A DNA stretch of 6,439 nucleotides from Comamonadaceae bacterium (GTDB lineage: Bacteria > Pseudomonadota > Gammaproteobacteria > Burkholderiales > Burkholderiaceae_C): assembly GCA_013298415.1 (NCBI GenBank), contig JAAFHN010000154.1, forward strand, positions 1-6,439. The letters are read 5' to 3'. Position 1 is the first letter of the stretch; each line of letters starts with the position of its first letter. The position numbers and the translations under genes were made by a program. Under the pieces are notes generated by a model, which saw nothing but the letters and a program-made list of their open reading frames with translations, had not been told where the DNA came from and did not search any database. Shown piece after piece: positions 1 through 6,077 of this stretch.

Positions 1-162
1 GTGGCTGCAATTGCCCGCGCTTCCGCCCACGCCTAAGAAAAAGATGCGGCCTTCATCGGCCTTCACTTGGGCCAGGATCGTGGCCATGCGTTCGATGGCA
101 TCGGTGTCCATCTGCGCAATGATTTGTGTGGCCTCGGCCAGGTGTTGTTTTGCGTAGCTCAT
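1..162 (-). CDS. gmhA: SIS-domain sedoheptulose-7-phosphate isomerase, N-terminal part (gmhA-like)
   Basis: Only the first 54 codons are present; the gene runs off the left edge. The start is the ATG at 162-160, whose bases overlap the TGA of the upstream nucleotidyltransferase (ATGA, 162-159). The peptide begins MSYAKQHLAEATQ, continues with an amphipathic helical stretch, then a strand and glycine loop (FFLGVGGSAGNCSH, about residues 41-54), which is the sugar-phosphate-binding loop of SIS domains. GmhA enzymes convert sedoheptulose 7-phosphate to D-glycero-D-manno-heptose 7-phosphate in the cytoplasm, the first committed step of nucleotide-heptose synthesis. The neighbouring hddA-type kinase and hddC-type transferase support that role. 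The loop differs from the GNGGS version of E. coli GmhA, so it may belong to a separate branch of SIS isomerases. No Shine-Dalgarno sequence is visible, so translation probably depends on coupling. The family is firm; the exact substrate is inferred, as the active site lies mostly outside the window. Confidence 0.8.
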   Translation of the reverse strand, partial: MSYAKQHLAEATQIIAQMDTDAIERMATILAQVKADEGRIFFLGVGGSAGNCSH

Positions 163-920
163 GGGGTTTTCGCAGGAGTTGGAAGGTTTGAAGGGTTGGA
201 AAGGTTTGAGAGGTATTCGTGGGTGTCGGCCAGGCCTTGAGGGCTGCCGATTTCGTAGAAGCGCTCATGCACTTCCTGGCCAGCCAACTGGCCTTGTTCG
301 CTCAGGCGCTCGTACACGTGGGCCAAGTCAAAGGGGCCGTCGGCTTGCTTGAGCAGCACATCGCTGGCGATCACACCGAGGCCGTAGTCGATGTGCCGCA
401 TGTCGGCGCTTCGGTCTCGCTTGCTGTAGCGCGCCAGTTTGCCGTCTTGCCAGAGCACGTTGGACGTATCCCATCGGTCGCCGTTGGCGAGTACGGTCAT
501 GAGTGCAGGTGCCTTGCTTTGCGCAAAGCGCTCTTGCACGGGCGCAAAGTCAATCGGCAAGTACGAATCGCCGTAGAGCACGAAGAATGCCGAGCCAAGC
601 GCTGCGGGATGGGCATGCAGGGCCTGCCGCAATGCGCCGCCAGTGCCCAAGAGCGTGGGGCCATCGGGGCTGTAGTGAACCCGCAGCCCAAATCGCGCGC
701 CATTGCCCACGTGTGCCTCAAGCATCTCGCCCAGGTAGCCCACGCACAGCACCACGTCGCGCACGCCCTGCCCTGCCAATTGCTGCAATTGCCAATCGAT
801 AAAGGGCTTGCCCGCCACCTCCAAGAGCGCCTTGGGCACTCTTTCGGTGAGCGGGCGCATGCGTGTTGCCAGGCCTCCGGCAAGGATGGCCACTGGAAGA
901 CCGGCGGGCCTGAAGTTCAT
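159..920 (-). CDS. hddC: Sugar-1-phosphate nucleotidyltransferase, HddC type
   Basis: This 253-residue protein is a nucleotidyltransferase with an alpha/beta Rossmann-like fold. Visible signatures are the nucleotide-binding loop LAGGLATRMRP (13-23) with the following VPK (K30), GTGGAL (92-97), the metal-binding aspartate in LYGDSY (D118) and EIGSP (223-227). The family couples a sugar 1-phosphate to an NTP, releasing pyrophosphate. Next to an hddA-type kinase and a gmhA-like isomerase, the likely substrate is D-glycero-D-manno-heptose 1-phosphate. HddC makes GDP-heptose, but the sequence alone does not settle GTP versus another NTP. The loop reads GGLATR where many relatives have GGxGTR. The ATG at 920-918 follows the hddA stop by 8 bases without a clear Shine-Dalgarno site. 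The last 16 or so residues, rich in Ser, Asn, Leu and Pro, are encoded by a short DNA repeat and extend beyond the conserved fold. The TGA overlaps the gmhA start. Other sugar-phosphate nucleotidyltransferases of this size are possible. Confidence 0.8.
   Translation of the reverse strand: MNFRPAGLPVAILAGGLATRMRPLTERVPKALLEVAGKPFIDWQLQQLAGQGVRDVVLCVGYLGEMLEAHVGNGARFGLRVHYSPDGPTLLGTGGALRQALHAHPAALGSAFFVLYGDSYLPIDFAPVQERFAQSKAPALMTVLANGDRWDTSNVLWQDGKLARYSKRDRSADMRHIDYGLGVIASDVLLKQADGPFDLAHVYERLSEQGQLAGQEVHERFYEIGSPQGLADTHEYLSNLSNPSNLPTPAKTP
178..213. repeat. Imperfect 17/18-bp tandem repeat in the 3' end of the hddC-type gene
   Basis: On the plus strand two copies of a G/T/A-rich unit stand side by side, the first from 178 (GTTGGAAGGTTTGAAGG) and the second from 195 (GTTGGAAAGGTTTGAGAGG). 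GTTGGAA recurs after 17 bases and GGTTTGA after 18. Each unit is itself made of two related halves of 8-9 bases. On the coding strand the tract is rich in AACCTTCC-like words and encodes Ser-Asn-Leu/Pro residues in the C-terminal tail of the transferase. The unit is not a multiple of three, so gain or loss of one copy would shift the frame across the stop codon and the gmhA start. Confidence 0.6.
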
Positions 921-928
921 GCGCAGCG

Positions 929-1912
929 TCAGGCAGAGAGCACGGTCTGCGTGCCCTGGAAATCGAAGCGAAACCGCACTTCTTCGAGCTTGTGCTCGGC
1001 CATGCAGGCGCGAAGTTTGGCGCGATCCGATGCGTAAAACATCAAGAAGCCGCCGCCACCTGCGCCCACCAATTTGCCGCCCACTGCGCCGTTTTTCATG
1101 GCCGCTTCATACCAGGTGTCGATCTGCGGATTGCTCATGCCGCCCGAGCGCTTTTTCTTGTTTTCCCAGTGCTCGTGCATCAGTTGGCCGAATTTCACGC
1201 CATCGCCCTGCTCCAGTGCTTCTTTGCTGCGAAGGCCCAAGTCTTTCACGTAGTGCAAATTGGCCAGCATCTCGGCGTTGTTGGCCTGACTTTTCACTTG
1301 CTGGTCTTTCAGGATCGAGCTTGCGCTGCGCGAAAAGCCTGTGAAAAAGAGCAGCAGGTTGTCTTCCAAATCGTGCAGCGTCGCCATGCTGATGTTCAGC
1401 GGCACAGCGCTCACGCGATCGTCTTTGTGGAAGGTGAAGCAAGTGATGCCACCATAGGCGGCGATGAACTGGTCTTGTTTGCCAATCGGCTCGCCTAAGC
1501 GATCAATTTCGATGTGGCAAGCCAGCTCGGCCAGCTCGTGGGCGTGGATGTGGCGGCGGCGGTGTGAGTAAAGCGCCTTGAGCAAGGCGGTGGTGAAGCT
1601 GCCCGATGAGCCCAAGCCTGTGCCAGCAGGAATATCAGCCAGCGTGGTGATCTCGATTTGCGGCGTTTTCAGCTCTTGCATGCGCAAGGCTTCGCGGATG
1701 ATGCGGTGGTTCACATCGTCCACGCGATCCGTGTGCTCCAGCTGCGAATACTTCAGGTAAATGCCCTCGGTAAAGGGGCGCATCACTGTGCAATAGACAT
1801 ACTTGTCAATCGCTGCCGCGATCAAAAAGCCTTCGTGCTCGCGGTAGTAGCTGGCCAAATCGGTGCCACCGCCGCCAAGCGAGATGCGCAAAGGGCTGCG
1901 AGAAATGATCAT
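929..1912 (-). CDS. hddA: GHMP-family sugar kinase, D-glycero-D-manno-heptose-7-phosphate kinase type
   Basis: This 327-residue protein shows all landmarks of a GHMP kinase: the N-terminal substrate motif PLRISLGGGGTD (7-18), the ATP-binding loop PAGTGLGSSGSF (95-106), a GKQDQFIAAYGG segment (144-155) carrying the likely catalytic aspartate D147, and the C-terminal motif GKLVGAGGGGF (279-289). The length is normal and no membrane segment is seen. HddA enzymes phosphorylate C1 of D-glycero-D-manno-heptose 7-phosphate with ATP to give the 1,7-bisphosphate, which a GmhB-type phosphatase trims before nucleotidyl transfer. The adjacent nucleotidyltransferase and gmhA-like isomerase favour heptose over other sugars used by this superfamily. 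The ATG at 1912-1910 overlaps the stop of the upstream oxidoreductase gene (ATGA, 1912-1909), with only a weak purine stretch upstream. Family assignment is very strong; the heptose substrate is inferred from context and overall resemblance. Confidence 0.87.
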   Translation of the reverse strand: MIISRSPLRISLGGGGTDLASYYREHEGFLIAAAIDKYVYCTVMRPFTEGIYLKYSQLEHTDRVDDVNHRIIREALRMQELKTPQIEITTLADIPAGTGLGSSGSFTTALLKALYSHRRRHIHAHELAELACHIEIDRLGEPIGKQDQFIAAYGGITCFTFHKDDRVSAVPLNISMATLHDLEDNLLLFFTGFSRSASSILKDQQVKSQANNAEMLANLHYVKDLGLRSKEALEQGDGVKFGQLMHEHWENKKKRSGGMSNPQIDTWYEAAMKNGAVGGKLVGAGGGGFLMFYASDRAKLRACMAEHKLEEVRFRFDFQGTQTVLSA

Positions 1913-2931
1913 GCGCGGGTCTTTCTGCCTTCAGCATCAAAGCCTGAGAGTTGATAGATTTTTTGCACCACATCCAAGGCGGCCACCGCGTCTTGCAGCC
2001 CGGGCGAGCTGCTGCGCTTGGCGGCGATGTCGGCCTGAAACTCTGCCATTTCCACATCCCAAGAGTTGTCGCCCATCGGGTACTCGTAGACGGTCGTCGG
2101 CGGCGGCCCCATTTCGGGCTGCATCGCGTAGTGGCTCAAGCGCTCCACGCCGTAGCTGCCGCCCAAGCCTTCGATGTGCAGCTTGCCGGTTTTGCCGTAA
2201 ATCTCGAAGCTGAAGGTGTTTTTCCACTCGGTGCAGCTCGCGTGCAAAAACGCGGTTTGATTTTGCGCCGTCTTCAGCAGCATGAAGCCGTTGTCGTCCA
2301 CCGGCATGTCCCAAAAATAGGTGTGGGCGAAGCCATTGACTTCAGCAAAATCGCCCAAAAACCAGCGCGCCAAATCGATGAGGTGCACGCCTTGGTCGAT
2401 CAGCTCGCCGCCGCCCGAGAGCTTGGGGTCGGCGCGCCATTCTTTGTCGTAGCCGATGCGTCCGCCGTGGCCGTAGCGGGCGCGCACGAACATCATGGCC
2501 CCCAACACACCACTGTCCACAATCTCGCGGGCCTTTTGGAATGCGCGGTGGTAGCGGTGGTTGAACCCAACCCTCACGCACACGCCCTTGGCTTGCGCGA
2601 GCGCCTGCAAGCCGTGCAGCTCGGCCGGGTTTCGCGCCGCGGGCTTTTCCACCAACACATGCTTACCCGCTTCGATGGAGGCGCGAACGACTGCCGCCAG
2701 CGCGTCGTGCGGCGTGGCGATGATGACCACGTCCACATCGCTGCTGGCCACTGCTCCTTGCCAGTTTTCGGTGGCTCGCGCGTCGTGCCCCTTGGCGAGC
2801 GTTTGCGCACGCGGTAAGCTCAAATCAGCGCACACCACCAGCTTGCCGCCGCCGAGCGCCTTGGCTCGCTTGTGGCCAATCAGGCCGCAGCCCACAATGC
2901 AAAAACGCAAGCCACTCATGCTTGTTCCCAT
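1909..2931 (-). CDS. Gfo/Idh/MocA-family NAD(P)-dependent oxidoreductase
   Basis: The protein is 340 residues from the ATG at 2931-2929, or 336 from a second in-frame ATG at 2919-2917. Numbered from the second start, it has the dinucleotide motif GCGLIG (10-15), IIATP (66-70), the family hallmark EKP (91-93; K92 is the usual catalytic lysine), GFNHRY (118-123) and a GGGELIDQGVHLIDLARWF segment (169-187) whose D175 and H179 match the D-x3-H catalytic pair. The second half forms the beta-sheet substrate domain. The family oxidises or reduces sugar hydroxyl/keto groups, often at C3 of nucleotide sugars; the position acted on here is unknown. It sits between an SDR gene and the heptose kinase gene, coupled to both, so a role in modifying a nucleotide heptose is plausible. 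The first start has GAGGA five bases upstream; the second makes an ATGA overlap with the SDR stop. The choice is open. Confidence 0.9.
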   Translation of the reverse strand: MGTSMSGLRFCIVGCGLIGHKRAKALGGGKLVVCADLSLPRAQTLAKGHDARATENWQGAVASSDVDVVIIATPHDALAAVVRASIEAGKHVLVEKPAARNPAELHGLQALAQAKGVCVRVGFNHRYHRAFQKAREIVDSGVLGAMMFVRARYGHGGRIGYDKEWRADPKLSGGGELIDQGVHLIDLARWFLGDFAEVNGFAHTYFWDMPVDDNGFMLLKTAQNQTAFLHASCTEWKNTFSFEIYGKTGKLHIEGLGGSYGVERLSHYAMQPEMGPPPTTVYEYPMGDNSWDVEMAEFQADIAAKRSSSPGLQDAVAALDVVQKIYQLSGFDAEGRKTRA

Positions 2932-3812
2932 CCAAATCCTCGATCCCGCGCGGTGATTCTGCGCAAGGTGTACACGTCTTTGCCCTTGGCGCTTTCCAGA
3001 TCTGCCGCGTGTTGGTCAAACTGACGCCACGGATCCCAGATCGCGCTGATGAGCTTGCCGGTGAGGCCATTGCTTGCGTCGCTGGCCAGGTACACGGCCA
3101 ATTCACTGCCCGCTTGCAGGCCTGCGCCGCCCGATTGCTGCTGCTTCAAGCTGCGCTCGTAAAAATCTTGGCCCACGCGCTCAGGCCCGGCTTCGAGCAC
3201 TTGGTCGAGCAGCCGCGTGTTCAGCGCGCCGGGCGCGATGCAATTCACATCGATGCCTTCGCCCCGCGTTTCCTCCGCAATCGATTCGGCAAAACGCACG
3301 ACTGCGGCCTTGCTCGCAGCATAGGCCGTCATCTTCGCCATCGGGTTGGTCGCGCCACCTCCCGAGATCTGCACGATCTTGCCCCTGCCCTGGGCCCGCA
3401 TGATCGGCAGCACCAGCCGCGCCATTTGCACCGAACCCAGCAAGTTCACCTCGATGGCTTCAACCCAGACGGACCAATCAATCTCCTCGATGTTGCCCAT
3501 TGGGCCGTACACACCTGCGTTGTTCACCAGCGCGTCGATCCGCCCGAAGTGTGCATGCGCCGCTTTCACAAAGGCCTCGGCCGAGTCGCTTTTTGCCACA
3601 TCGCAGGCCAGGGCCATGACGGCCGACTCACCATAGCGGGCTTTGATCTGATCGGCAACCGCGTTCAACTTCGCCAAATCTCGGGCGCACAAAGCAAGCT
3701 TTGCCCCAGCTTCGGCATAGGCCCAGGCAATCGCTTCGCCAAGGCCCTGATTGGCCCCAGTGACGAGCGCCACTTTGCCTTGAAGCGCATTTTTCAATTC
3801 AAATGCTTTCAT
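2916..3812 (-). CDS. Short-chain dehydrogenase/reductase with C-terminal extension
   Basis: This 298-residue SDR has the cofactor motif TGANQGLG (18-25), NNAG (97-100), a serine at S150 in VQISGGG, and the catalytic Y164-x3-K168 in AYAASK. The order and spacing fit a classical SDR using NAD(P)H. Classical FabG-like proteins end near 245-250 residues; this one carries about 45 more, including WDPWRQF (259-265), DVYTLRR (279-285) and a basic end ITARDRGF. That tail is not part of the usual fold and probably marks a particular subfamily. The enzyme likely oxidises or reduces a sugar hydroxyl or ketone, given its position between a nucleotide-sugar dehydrogenase homologue and a Gfo/Idh/MocA enzyme, but the substrate is unknown. 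The ATG at 3812-3810 overlaps the stop of the upstream gene (ATGA). A longer reading frame exists upstream but runs inside the previous gene and lacks homology-like features. A fatty-acid reductase role is unlikely from context. Confidence 0.9.
   Translation of the reverse strand: MKAFELKNALQGKVALVTGANQGLGEAIAWAYAEAGAKLALCARDLAKLNAVADQIKARYGESAVMALACDVAKSDSAEAFVKAAHAHFGRIDALVNNAGVYGPMGNIEEIDWSVWVEAIEVNLLGSVQMARLVLPIMRAQGRGKIVQISGGGATNPMAKMTAYAASKAAVVRFAESIAEETRGEGIDVNCIAPGALNTRLLDQVLEAGPERVGQDFYERSLKQQQSGGAGLQAGSELAVYLASDASNGLTGKLISAIWDPWRQFDQHAADLESAKGKDVYTLRRITARDRGFGWEQA
2937..2941 (-). promoter_or_regulatory. Shine-Dalgarno GAGGA favouring the upstream start of the Gfo/Idh/MocA gene
   Basis: The minus strand reads GAGGA-TTTGG-ATG, placing a good ribosome-binding core 5 bases before the ATG at 2931. 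The next in-frame ATG at 2919 has GGGA six bases upstream and overlaps the preceding stop as ATGA. Both could initiate, adding or removing four residues ahead of the Rossmann fold. This is the clearest Shine-Dalgarno match I saw in the operon. Confidence 0.5.
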
Positions 3813-5131
3813 TGCGGCGTTCCCACGGCGTGGTGGCGAACATCTGCGCGTGTGCGGATCAGCTCTTTCAGGCTGCGGTTCACATCCACCACGATCAGCC
3901 CGGCCGGTAGCGCAGCAGCGGTCTCCGCACTCAAATAGTCTTTCCAAGCGGCGCACAGCACAAGCGCATGGCAGTTTTGCGCGGCTTCAAGGGCCGTGCC
4001 CACCCGCTGCACGGTGTGCGCCCAGCGCTCGGGAAACTCCGGCACGGCGGGGTCGTGGGCCTTCACGCTTGCGCCTTGGGTCAAAAGCCAATCCACCAGC
4101 TCCACGGCTGTGGATCTGCGCAGGGTGTCGGTATCCGCCTTGTAGGTGAGCCCCCAAACGCCGATGCGTTTGCCTTGAAGGGGCCCCAGCAGCGAAACCA
4201 GCTTGCGCTGCACCCAAGATTTGTGGGCATCGTTGCTGGCCCGCACGGTGCGGATGAGCTGCGGATCGAAGCCCTGCTCCTCGCCTAAAGCGGTGAGGTA
4301 GGCGATGTCGCGCGCGAGCGTGCCGCCCGCAAACGCGCCGCCAGGGCCGAGATAGGCTTTGGGGCCAATGCGGGCTTCGGATTTCAAACTGCGCTCTACA
4401 TCCTTGGCGTCCGCGCCTGCCTTTTCGCAAAGCGTGGCGAGTTCGTTGGCAAAAGTGACCGAGAGCGCCAAAAAGCTGTTGATGGCGTGCTTGCTCATCT
4501 CGGCCGATTCGGGCGACATCCATTCCACTTTCGCGTTAAGTGGCGCAAGCAAGCGCTCTAAAACCGCCTTGGCGCGCGGCGCGCGGCAGCCCATCACCAC
4601 GCGGTCTGGCTTCAAAAACACTTGCAATGCGCCACCGAGCCGCAAATTTTCGGGCGACACCGCAAACTCAAGGCCCAAGTGCGGCACGCGCTCGGCGGCC
4701 AGCTTTTCAAGGCTGCGCGCGCTGCCCACGGGGAGCTGCGAGCTGAGCAGCACCACACAGCCTTCGGGCAACTTGGGCAGCAAGGCGGCGACAGCGTTCA
4801 CGACGAAATCCACATCGGCGCGGTCTTCTTCGTCCACAGGCGTGTCAAAACACACCCAAAGCACTTCAAGTGCGGCAAAAGACTCAGCCGTGGTTGAAAA
4901 CTTCAAGCGCGAGGCTGCGATGCCTTGAGCCAACAAGTCGTCCAAACCCGGCTCGCTGATCGGCGCTTTGCCTTGGCGCAAGCGGACAAGTGTTGCTGCG
5001 TCGTCGTCAAGGCCGAGTACCTGGTGGCCGAGGCTTGCGCAAGCTGCCGCGGTCACGCAGCCCAAATGCCAGAGGCCAAAAACGCCGAGTTTCAGGGGCT
5101 CGGCCTGAATCGCTGCATCAGTGCCTTGCAT
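3809..5131 (-). CDS. UDP-glucose/GDP-mannose dehydrogenase-family protein with the catalytic Cys replaced by Thr
   Basis: This 440-residue protein (from the ATG at 5131-5129) aligns by motif over the whole nucleotide-sugar 6-dehydrogenase fold. The N-terminal Rossmann motif is GVFGLWHLG (16-24), followed by DTPVDEEDRADVDFV (97-111), SSQLPVG (130-136) and SPENLRLGGA (159-168, keeping catalytic Glu at E161). The central helix holds SKHAINSFLAL (213-223) with K214 and N218 equivalent to the conserved catalytic Lys and Asn. The active-site loop, normally GFGGxCFPKD, reads AFAGGTLARD (266-275): Cys is T271, Lys is R274, Asp D275 is kept. The C-terminal sugar-nucleotide domain has GLTYKADTDTLRRS (327-340). 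Such enzymes normally oxidise a C6 alcohol twice to a carboxylate via a Cys thioester; without Cys a single oxidation, or another reaction, is more likely. The Rossmann motif also has Trp (W21) at its second glycine. The gene overlaps the epimerase gene by 14 bases. Calling it ugd would be misleading. Confidence 0.88.
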   Translation of the reverse strand: MQGTDAAIQAEPLKLGVFGLWHLGCVTAAACASLGHQVLGLDDDAATLVRLRQGKAPISEPGLDDLLAQGIAASRLKFSTTAESFAALEVLWVCFDTPVDEEDRADVDFVVNAVAALLPKLPEGCVVLLSSQLPVGSARSLEKLAAERVPHLGLEFAVSPENLRLGGALQVFLKPDRVVMGCRAPRAKAVLERLLAPLNAKVEWMSPESAEMSKHAINSFLALSVTFANELATLCEKAGADAKDVERSLKSEARIGPKAYLGPGGAFAGGTLARDIAYLTALGEEQGFDPQLIRTVRASNDAHKSWVQRKLVSLLGPLQGKRIGVWGLTYKADTDTLRRSTAVELVDWLLTQGASVKAHDPAVPEFPERWAHTVQRVGTALEAAQNCHALVLCAAWKDYLSAETAAALPAGLIVVDVNRSLKELIRTRADVRHHAVGTPQ

Positions 5132-6077
5132 CAAACACCCACTCGTTTGCTTGGAGGTAACGCACAGTTTTTTCTACACCTTGCGCGATGTCGCACTTGG
5201 GCGACCAGCCGAGGGCTCGGATTTTGGCGGTGTCTAGGAAGATGAAGGGGTTGTCGCCCACCCAGCCGCGCTCGCCGCCGGTGTAGCTGAGCTGCGGCTG
5301 CACGCCCAAGGTTTTGCAGATCACGGCGATGGAATCGTTCACTTCCACATAGGCATCCACGCCCAAGTTGTAAACATGCGCGCCGCGCTCGGGTGCCCTT
5401 TGCATGGCCGTGAAGATCGCGTCGATGCAGTCTTGGATGTAGAGGTAGCTTTTGCGTTGTTTGCCGTTGCCAAGCACTTTGAGCGCGCTCGGATCGGTGG
5501 AGAGCTGGCGATAGAAATCAAACACATGGCCGTGCGTGTAGCGCTCGCCCAGGATCGATACGAAGCGAAAAATCAGGCCTTGCATGCCAAACCCTTCGCA
5601 ATAGGCCGAAATCAGACCTTCACCAGCCAGCTTGGATGCGCCGTAGAGCGAGGTTTGAAGCGGAAAGTGCCCATCTTCCGGCGTGGGAATTTGCTTGGCT
5701 TCGCCATAAACACTGCCCGTGCTGGAAAAAGCGATGCGCTTGATGCCGGCCTTGCGCGCAGCCTCCAGCACATTGAAGGTGGCAATCGTGTTTTGCTCCA
5801 AATCGCGACGGGGATGCGCCAGGCCGAAGCGCACATCGGCATTGGCCGCGAGGTGAAACACCATCTCGCAGCCCTTGGCAGCCGATTCCACCGCAGCTTC
5901 GTCCAGCAAATCCGCACGCACGAGCTGGAAACCCGGGTGTTGCTGGGCTTGCGCCAAAAAGCGCTCTTGGCCCGTGGAAAAGTTATCGAAGCCCACCACT
6001 GCGTGACCATCAGCCAGCAAGCGATCAACCAGCGAACTGCCGATGAAGCCCGCGGCTCCTGTGACCAAACACTTCAT
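5118..6077 (-). CDS. NAD-dependent nucleotide-sugar epimerase/dehydratase (extended SDR, GalE-like)
   Basis: This 319-residue extended SDR opens directly with MKCLVTGAAGFIG; the NAD-binding GxxGxxG lies at 7-13, which fixes the ATG at 6077-6075 as the start. Further landmarks are D31 after the second strand (adenine-ribose binding, NAD preference), HLAANADVR (75-83), FSSTGSVYG (117-125) with T120 at the catalytic Ser/Thr position, and the catalytic Y145-x3-K149 in LYGASK. The C-terminal part carries GNGKQRKSYLYIQD (203-216), typical of the nucleotide-sugar-binding side. Relatives are UDP-glucose 4-epimerases, other 4-epimerases, 4,6-dehydratases and C4 dehydrogenases, all starting by oxidation at C4. 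The sequence alone does not choose among these. It is the first gene of the block, after a 67-bp AT-rich gap, and its end overlaps the next gene by 14 bases. In this context a GDP- or other NDP-heptose is an attractive substrate, but that is inference. I leave out galE because a housekeeping galactose role is not supported by the neighbours. Confidence 0.92.
   Translation of the reverse strand: MKCLVTGAAGFIGSSLVDRLLADGHAVVGFDNFSTGQERFLAQAQQHPGFQLVRADLLDEAAVESAAKGCEMVFHLAANADVRFGLAHPRRDLEQNTIATFNVLEAARKAGIKRIAFSSTGSVYGEAKQIPTPEDGHFPLQTSLYGASKLAGEGLISAYCEGFGMQGLIFRFVSILGERYTHGHVFDFYRQLSTDPSALKVLGNGKQRKSYLYIQDCIDAIFTAMQRAPERGAHVYNLGVDAYVEVNDSIAVICKTLGVQPQLSYTGGERGWVGDNPFIFLDTAKIRALGWSPKCDIAQGVEKTVRYLQANEWVFDARH

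Noticed and set aside
219..1037. Plus-strand open frame of 272 codons opposite the nucleotidyltransferase
   Set aside because: Shadow of the real gene; low-complexity, His/Ala-rich translation without domains.
1951..2817. Plus-strand open frame of 288 codons opposite the Gfo/Idh/MocA gene
   Set aside because: Antisense to a clear coding gene, no motif, and no promoter or ribosome site that stands out.
2922..3938. Long plus-strand open frame of 338 codons opposite the SDR gene
   Set aside because: It lies wholly antisense to a gene with complete SDR motifs, its translation shows no recognisable fold and is rich in His, Arg and Cys. It is a by-product of GC-rich codon usage.
3813..3956. N-terminal extension of the SDR by 48 residues
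   Set aside because: The extension overlaps the coding end of the dehydrogenase gene in another frame, is Arg/Cys-rich and precedes the fold; the ATG at 3812 with its ATGA overlap is a far better start.
5132..5134. TTG as start of the nucleotide-sugar dehydrogenase homologue
   Set aside because: It immediately precedes an ATG at 5131 in the same frame, so the ATG is preferred.
5118..6077. Naming the first gene galE and the second ugd as a housekeeping UDP-sugar pair
   Set aside because: The second protein lacks the Ugd catalytic cysteine and the context is heptose synthesis, so standard names would overstate what is known.
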